This document shows, in pieces, positions 6,178 through 9,977 of a stretch of DNA of 9,977 nt; position 1 is the stretch's first letter; each line of letters begins with the position of its first letter. The translations under genes were made by a program, and so were the position numbers. The notes below the pieces were generated by a model. That model worked only from the letters and a program-made list of their open reading frames with translations. It ran no database searches and was not told the origin of the DNA. Source of the DNA: Lachnoclostridium sp. UBA6475. Its GTDB lineage: Bacteria; Bacillota; Clostridia; Lachnospirales; Lachnospiraceae. Location of the stretch: positions 1 through 9,977 of the forward strand of contig DJNB01000246.1 of assembly GCA_002435545.1 (NCBI GenBank). Direction: 5' to 3'.

Positions 6178-7791
6178 CTAGAATGAGATCTTTTCATCAC
6201 AACAGCTTATAACATCATCATTATGAGATACCATAAGCAATATTTTCTTTTCCTTCTTAACCCAATGAATGATATTTTCTAAAACCATCTTTTCATTTTT
6301 AGGCGATAAAGCGCTCGTTGCTTCATCCATTATAATGATTGGTCTGGATTGGTAAAACATTCTTGCCAGACAAATTTGCTGCTTTTCTCCACTGGAAATC
6401 GAATCTAAACTTATTTCAGAATCTGCATTCTTTCTGTTCCTTATAAAATCATCCAACCGTGCAAAATGAATTGCCTGATCTTTCAAATTCTCATTTACTT
6501 CTTTGTCCAAAACAATATTGTCATTAACCGTTCCGGGAATTATCACACTCTGCTGTTCTAAATAGGTAATCTGCTTCCACCAGTCCCTATGATTTAATTG
6601 CGATAAATTGATATCATTTACAGAAATTGAACCGCTGTACTCTGGTATTAATTTCGTTAATATTTTCAAAAAAGTGGTCTTTCCGGTTCCCGACTCACCA
6701 TACAACCCATATATCTTCCCCGATTCAAACTCAATATTGGGAATCCTGATTTCCTTTTGCTCGTTAATTGTATAATTTAAGTGATCCACTTTGATTCTAA
6801 TTGCACCATTCATCTCTGCGCTTTTGTTGCTGGAAATAATTGGAAAATCGTTTGGTGTAATAAAATTATGAATTACGTTACACATCCCGTTAATAGAATG
6901 ATATTCATTTACTTTAGCCGGAATCTGAAACAAACTGTCCGAAACCATTGGAAGAAGCAGAATAATACCCATTAGATCTGCCGGTGTTAATTTGCCCCAA
7001 TATACAAAAAATCCGCCCAACAAACCAGCAAACAACACGGCGCCTACATGACTAAATCTCATAAAAATCCTGGAAAGATTCATAAGTCTGCTTGACTCTA
7101 TTTTTAATCTATTTTCGTTCACAATAGCATCATCTAAATGCTCATATGTTTTGTTCTTGTTTAAAAAGGGAAGAATCTCCAGATTATCATTTATTTCCCA
7201 CAACTTACCATATACGTCATTTGTAGCTGCCTCACTTTCTTTGAATTTTTCCGAGATATCTTTTCCAAATCGAAAAGTAAACATTACAAGAATTCCGGAA
7301 ATCACAATTCCAGAGGCAGTTACCCACTTATTTATCAGCATTCCATAAGTAATCGAAACACATAGTATCGTCACTAGATATATTATTCCATAAATATACT
7401 CTACTGCCGTATTTATTAGATTCGTCACCGTATTTTGTATAACAGTCAATTTTGTCTTGTTCTCAAATGCGTTAAAATATTGGCTCATCTTTTCGATGAG
7501 AACATCTTCCATGTCTGCAATCATTTTATTTACACTATCCGTTTTCAAACGAACATATAATAAATTCAACAAAGCAGTCACTATTACAGCTATGAACAAT
7601 TGAAGCATGCACTTGAAAACCAGCATCTTGTCCTGTAATTCAATGCCTTGCAATATTGACTTTACTTCATAGGTAAAAAAACCGCCATAAAACAAAGCCT
7701 TCAAAGCCGTAATAAGAACACACAAAACGAATCCTGCCCGTCTCCTGCTTAACATCCTAACCATTTTGTAAATTGACAACTTTTCACTCAT
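6178..7791 (-). CDS. ABC exporter half-transporter (membrane domain fused to ATPase), first subunit
   Basis: 537 residues from ATG 7791. About six membrane spans fill residues 15-300 (for example FVLCVLITALKALFYGGFF, and VGAVLFAGLLGGFFVYW later). The ATPase has Walker A GESGTGKTT (from 365), Q-loop YLEQQ (Q413), signature ISSGE (465-469) instead of LSGGQ, Walker B IIIMDE (D489, E490), D-loop SALS (S496 where Asp is usual) and switch histidine H523. The start is uncertain: an in-frame TTG at 7818 would add nine residues, but neither start has a well-placed ribosome binding site (GAGGGG at 7813-7808 is 16 nt from the ATG). No peptidase C39 domain is present, so it is not a double-glycine leader-cleaving transporter. 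It comes first in the exporter operon, 73 nt after the thioredoxin-like gene. Confidence 0.9.
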   Translation of the reverse strand: MSEKLSIYKMVRMLSRRRAGFVLCVLITALKALFYGGFFTYEVKSILQGIELQDKMLVFKCMLQLFIAVIVTALLNLLYVRLKTDSVNKMIADMEDVLIEKMSQYFNAFENKTKLTVIQNTVTNLINTAVEYIYGIIYLVTILCVSITYGMLINKWVTASGIVISGILVMFTFRFGKDISEKFKESEAATNDVYGKLWEINDNLEILPFLNKNKTYEHLDDAIVNENRLKIESSRLMNLSRIFMRFSHVGAVLFAGLLGGFFVYWGKLTPADLMGIILLLPMVSDSLFQIPAKVNEYHSINGMCNVIHNFITPNDFPIISSNKSAEMNGAIRIKVDHLNYTINEQKEIRIPNIEFESGKIYGLYGESGTGKTTFLKILTKLIPEYSGSISVNDINLSQLNHRDWWKQITYLEQQSVIIPGTVNDNIVLDKEVNENLKDQAIHFARLDDFIRNRKNADSEISLDSISSGEKQQICLARMFYQSRPIIIMDEATSALSPKNEKMVLENIIHWVKKEKKILLMVSHNDDVISCCDEKISF

Positions 7792-7864
7792 ACTATGTAT
7801 ACTATAACCCCTCAACAAACTGTTTCAGCCACTACCTATGGTTTCATCCACAATCACATCAGCT

Positions 7865-8116
7865 CTACATCTCTTTTAACGCATTCATTACCATGCCTGC
7901 TTCAAACGCCGTCCCTTGTACTACCATTCTGCCGTCTACAAGTAATGCCGGCATTTGATGTATTCCCAACCGCGAAATTTCTTTTTCATTATTTACTTCC
8001 TCGATGGTAACCATCTGTTTTTTGTTACGAAATGCATTTTGAACAATACCAAGTAATTCAAAATATTTATCGCAGCCTCTTCCAATAACCTTTACATTCA
8101 ACAAATCTTTTTTCAT
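7865..8116 (-). CDS. thioredoxin-fold small protein with CxxC changed to CxxY
   Basis: 83 residues, matching the small glutaredoxin/thioredoxin-like 'redox-active disulfide protein 2' type (about 75-85 aa). The strand NVKVIGRGC leads to C15. The family's CxxC is C15-D-K-Y18 here, so the resolving cysteine is missing (codon TAT at 8065-8063; TGT would be Cys). The cis-proline loop is normal: GIHQMPALLVDGRMVVQG (51-68, P56). Such proteins are cytoplasmic thiol-disulfide carriers. With one Cys this one could act as a monothiol protein, in binding, or have lost redox function. The start is ATG 8116, not ATG 8125: GGAGG (8130-8126) touches the upstream ATG but lies 9 nt before this one. It may be co-transcribed with the ABC genes downstream, as no terminator is seen between them. 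Confidence 0.85.
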   Translation of the reverse strand: MKKDLLNVKVIGRGCDKYFELLGIVQNAFRNKKQMVTIEEVNNEKEISRLGIHQMPALLVDGRMVVQGTAFEAGMVMNALKEM

Positions 8117-8137
8117 TGTTGTCATCCTCCATTCATT

Positions 8138-8143
8138 ATTATA
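8138..8143 (-). promoter_or_regulatory. possible -10 element for the thioredoxin-like gene
   Basis: A perfect TATAAT reads on the minus strand at 8143-8138. A start near 8131 would give a very short leader with GGAGG at its front. No good -35 box is found 16-18 nt upstream, and the surroundings are almost pure A/T, so the call is weak. Confidence 0.25.
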
Positions 8144-8229
8144 ATAATCTTATCTTTCCATTTAGGAAAAATCTTCCATATATCTATTTCTATTGTACAT
8201 CAAATACCTGCCAATTGAAAGGAGAAATA

Positions 8230-8265
8230 TTAAATTTCTTCAATAAAATTCTTTCCTTGCATCAT
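8230..8265 (-). CDS. 11-codon mini-ORF with a strong ribosome binding site
   Basis: Just after the DUF4160 stop codon, AGGAAAGG is followed 7 nt later by ATG ATG and a short frame reading MMQGKNFIEEI before TAA. The spacing is ideal for translation, but 11 residues match nothing I know. It may be the stump of a lost third gene, a leader peptide or chance. The rest of 8117-8278 holds only the weak -10 above and AT-rich sequence. Confidence 0.2.
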   Translation of the reverse strand: MMQGKNFIEEI

Positions 8266-8278
8266 CTGTTTGCCTTTC

Positions 8279-8557
8279 CTAGCAATAAAATTTTATCTCA
8301 TCAATGACAAATGCCTGTTTCCATTTTGCACAAATAAGAAAAAACTGTGCTGATATAAATTCCATCAACTCATTTAATTCTTTATCAGATATTTTACTGC
8401 CATTACTTGCCAGAATGCACCCACCTGACTTTGTAAGCCAGATTTTTGTTGCATTAGGCGTAGGCTTTCCCTTTGATACATGAACATGAATCGGTTCGCC
8501 ATTTTCATTAGACCAAAAATAAACCGTATATCCACTTACCATGAATAGTTTAGGCAA
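8279..8557 (-). CDS. DUF4160 domain protein
   Basis: 92 residues from the chosen start. The sequence PKLFMVSGYTVYFWSNE, followed by EPIHVHVSKGKP and SGGCILASNG, is the DUF4160 pattern (small proteins with a conserved HxHV motif; biochemical role not established). Start choice: TTG at 8557 gives the family-like N-terminus MPKLF and has GGAGGG 7 nt upstream (8570-8565). An in-frame ATG at 8572 would add five residues but uses that same GGAGGG as coding sequence. With the TTG start the gene overlaps the preceding 89-aa gene by 8 nt, so the two are translationally coupled. DUF4160 genes are often found beside another small gene (commonly DUF2442) in a toxin-antitoxin-like arrangement, but toxicity is not shown here. 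Confidence 0.85.
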   Translation of the reverse strand: MPKLFMVSGYTVYFWSNENGEPIHVHVSKGKPTPNATKIWLTKSGGCILASNGSKISDKELNELMEFISAQFFLICAKWKQAFVIDEIKFYC

Positions 8558-8819
8558 TCTGAATCCCTCCATTCTCCGCATATTTATATAGCAAATGTGC
8601 ATTGCTATGCAGAAGTTCTTCAAACATCGCTATTTCTTCATCCGAATATCCTTGCCTGTCTGTCCACTTATAATCAGGCAACTCGCATCTTGCCGAATCA
8701 AATCCATTTTCTGTTGGACGTTCAAAATTAACTATAACTTTTTTCATGCCATCTTTTTCTATAATTTGTGAATGTACAATTTCCGTTTCATCCGCCAATA
8801 TCATATATGGATACATCAT
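8550..8819 (-). CDS. small conserved-looking protein of unknown function, partner of DUF4160
   Basis: 89 residues, soluble, with no signal peptide or membrane span. Notable stretches are EIVHSQIIEKDG (13-24), VNFERPTENGFDSARCELP about 30-48 and a helical end with YSDEEIAMFEELL then AHLLYKYAENGG. I do not recognise a named family; it does not look like DUF2442, the usual neighbour of DUF4160. AAGGAGGG lies 8 nt before the first ATG at 8819, and a second ATG follows directly. It overlaps the DUF4160 gene by 8 nt, so the two probably work as a pair. The codon pattern and clean frame support a real gene. Confidence 0.82.
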   Translation of the reverse strand: MMYPYMILADETEIVHSQIIEKDGMKKVIVNFERPTENGFDSARCELPDYKWTDRQGYSDEEIAMFEELLHSNAHLLYKYAENGGIQIA

Positions 8820-8864
8820 ACGCCTATCCCTCCTTACACAAAACTTTACTCAATCCTTTTCATC

Positions 8865-8877
8865 CCGGCCTCGCCGG
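8865..8877. other. short GC-rich hairpin in the leader of the 89-aa gene
   Basis: CCGGC-CTC-GCCGG is a 5-bp all-GC stem with a 3-nt loop in otherwise AT-rich sequence. On the minus strand it sits about 45 nt before the ATG at 8819 and is not followed by a T-run, so it is not a terminator. It could stabilise the message or be an extra pause for ppdK read-through. Confidence 0.35.
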
Positions 8878-8920
8878 TCTGCACGCGTACACTCGTCAGA
8901 TAATCGTATCTTTTATAATA

Positions 8921-8963
8921 AAACAAAATCCTCGCTGGCAAGTAAGCTAAACTTGCCGACGAG
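8921..8963 (-). terminator. intrinsic terminator of ppdK
   Basis: On the minus strand the arms CTCGTCGGCAAGT (8963-8951) and ACTTGCCAGCGAG (8943-8931) pair over 13 positions with one mismatch and one G-U pair around a 7-nt loop. GATTTTGTTT (8930-8921) follows. It lies about 50 nt after the ppdK stop and separates that gene from the accessory block. Confidence 0.8.
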
Positions 8964-8981
8964 AATTTCATTTTATTTATT

Positions 8982-8996
8982 AGGCACTACGTGCCT
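8982..8996. other. small palindromic hairpin after the ppdK stop
   Basis: AGGCAC-TAC-GTGCCT is a perfect 6-bp stem with a 3-nt loop, 18 nt after the ppdK stop codon. On the minus strand AATAAATAAAAT follows rather than a T-run, so it is probably an accessory 3' stem (against exonucleases) ahead of the true terminator. Confidence 0.45.
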
Positions 8997-9014
8997 GACT
9001 TGCTTTTATTGCAA

Positions 9015-9977
9015 TTACTTCTGCGCAATAGCTGCCTGTGCTGCTGCCAAACGTGCAATTGGTACACGGAATGGAGAACAGGATACATAGTCAAGACCGA
9101 TCTTGTTGCAGAATTCTACAGAAGATGGATCTCCACCATGCTCACCACAGATACCGCAGTGAAGTTTGCTGTTTGCAGGTTTTCCAAGTTTCAGAGCTGT
9201 TTCCATCAACTTACCAACACCATCCTGGTCAAGTTTAGCAAATGGATCGTTCTCGAAGATCTTAGCATCATAGTAAGCATCAAGGAACTTACCAGCGTCA
9301 TCACGGGAGAAACCAAATGTCAACTGTGTCAAGTCGTTTGTACCGAAGCAGAAGAAGTCAGCTTCTTTTGCAATCTCATCTGCTGTCAATGCAGCACGCG
9401 GGATCTCGATCATAGTACCAACTTCGTACTCAAGATTTGCACCGGCTGCTGCGATTTCAGCGTCAGCGGTCTCTACTACAAACTTCTTAACATATTTCAA
9501 CTCTTTTACATCGCCGATCAATGGGATCATGATCTCAGGTTTGATGTTCCAGTCAGCGTGAGCTTTCTGAACTTCGATAGCTGCGCGGATAACTGCTTTT
9601 GTCTGCATCTTAGCGATTTCCGGATAAGTTACAGCAAGACGGCATCCACGATGTCCCATCATAGGGTTGAACTCGTGAAGAGAAGCAATGATTGCTTTGA
9701 TGTCTTCTACGGATTTGCCCTGAGCGTCAGCCAGTTTCTTGATATCAGCTTCCTCTGTAGGAACGAATTCATGCAAAGGTGGATCCAAGAAACGGATCGT
9801 AACCGGGTTTCCTTCCAAAGCTTCGTAAAGTGCTTTGAAGTCTCCCTGCTGATATGGAAGGATTTTTTCCAATGCAGCTTCTCTTTCCTCTACTGTATCT
9901 GCACAGATCATCTCACGGAAAGCAGCAATTCTGTCTTCCTCGAAGAACATATGCTCTGTACGGCAAAGACCGATACC
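9015..9977 (-). CDS. ppdK: pyruvate, phosphate dikinase, C-terminal part (cut by window edge)
   Basis: The frame is open through the right edge and begins GIGLCRTEHMFFEEDRI, so the ATG at 9950 is internal. The 320 residues seen are roughly the last third of an enzyme that is about 870-880 aa in full. This part is the pyruvate/PEP-binding barrel: VTIRFLDPPLHEF, NPMMGHRGCRLA, then GTMIEIPRAAL and FFCFGTNDLTQL, and near the end CGICGEHGGDPSS with the catalytic cysteine (TGT at 9149-9147, equivalent to C831 of the Clostridium symbiosum enzyme). PPDK interconverts PEP + AMP + PPi and pyruvate + ATP + Pi in the cytoplasm; in fermenting Clostridia it serves PPi-linked glycolysis or gluconeogenesis. 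The phosphohistidine and ATP-grasp domains lie outside the window. Codon choice is noticeably less AT-rich than in the neighbouring genes, as expected for a highly expressed enzyme. A terminator follows at 8921-8963. Confidence 0.97.
   Translation of the reverse strand, partial: GIGLCRTEHMFFEEDRIAAFREMICADTVEEREAALEKILPYQQGDFKALYEALEGNPVTIRFLDPPLHEFVPTEEADIKKLADAQGKSVEDIKAIIASLHEFNPMMGHRGCRLAVTYPEIAKMQTKAVIRAAIEVQKAHADWNIKPEIMIPLIGDVKELKYVKKFVVETADAEIAAAGANLEYEVGTMIEIPRAALTADEIAKEADFFCFGTNDLTQLTFGFSRDDAGKFLDAYYDAKIFENDPFAKLDQDGVGKLMETALKLGKPANSKLHCGICGEHGGDPSSVEFCNKIGLDYVSCSPFRVPIARLAAAQAAIAQK

Noticed and set aside
6162..6200. Upstream ATG (6200) as the start of the second ABC gene
   Set aside because: It has no Shine-Dalgarno sequence, whereas GAGGTG precedes the GTG at 6161 with 6-nt spacing.
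7773..8010. Plus-strand open frames over the exporter start and thioredoxin-like gene
   Set aside because: They overlap two well-supported minus-strand genes, match no family and have no ribosome binding site.

Overview
The window looks like a piece of a Clostridia (Lachnospiraceae-like) chromosome. Support for this is AT-rich DNA with strong AGGAGG-type ribosome binding sites, sigma-A type promoters, several TTG/GTG starts, a pyruvate phosphate dikinase of the clostridial type, an AGCS amino-acid/Na+ symporter, and small families (DUF4160, thioredoxin-like CxxC proteins, ToxN/AbiQ toxins) common in gut Firmicutes. This is judged from reading, not from a database search. No tRNA, rRNA, CRISPR array, transposase or phage gene was seen.

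Layout. Positions 1-1432 (minus strand) hold a two-gene operon: a tandem-GNAT acetyltransferase followed, with a 4-nt overlap, by a TetR regulator. A possible further gene runs off the left edge. Its promoter (1466-1494) lies back-to-back with the promoter (1505-1533) of a plus-strand alanine/glycine:cation symporter (1575-2999). A strong hairpin at 3029-3064 ends both the symporter and the converging toxin gene.

From 3066 to 8819 every gene is on the minus strand, and the DNA is visibly more AT-rich than the symporter and ppdK on either side. This looks like an accessory block. Read in the direction of transcription it holds: (a) an overlapping pair, an 89-aa protein of unknown family and a DUF4160 protein; (b) an 83-aa thioredoxin-fold protein whose CxxC has become CxxY; (c) two half-size ABC exporters and a 218-aa membrane-anchored protein of unknown function in a tight row; (d) a complete type III toxin-antitoxin locus with sigma-A promoter, about three tandem 37-38 nt RNA repeats (antitoxin RNA), an intrinsic terminator acting as attenuator, then a ToxN/AbiQ endoribonuclease gene with a TTG start. 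After a terminator region, 9015-9977 is the C-terminal third of pyruvate phosphate dikinase, open at the right edge.

The most interesting system is the type III toxin-antitoxin locus at 3066-3785. Every expected part is visible, including one AAAU motif per repeat and a compensatory base change between repeat copies. Second is the ABC pair: its departures from consensus (signature and D-loop in one subunit, Q-loop in the other) all fall on the same composite ATP site, which argues for an asymmetric heterodimer.
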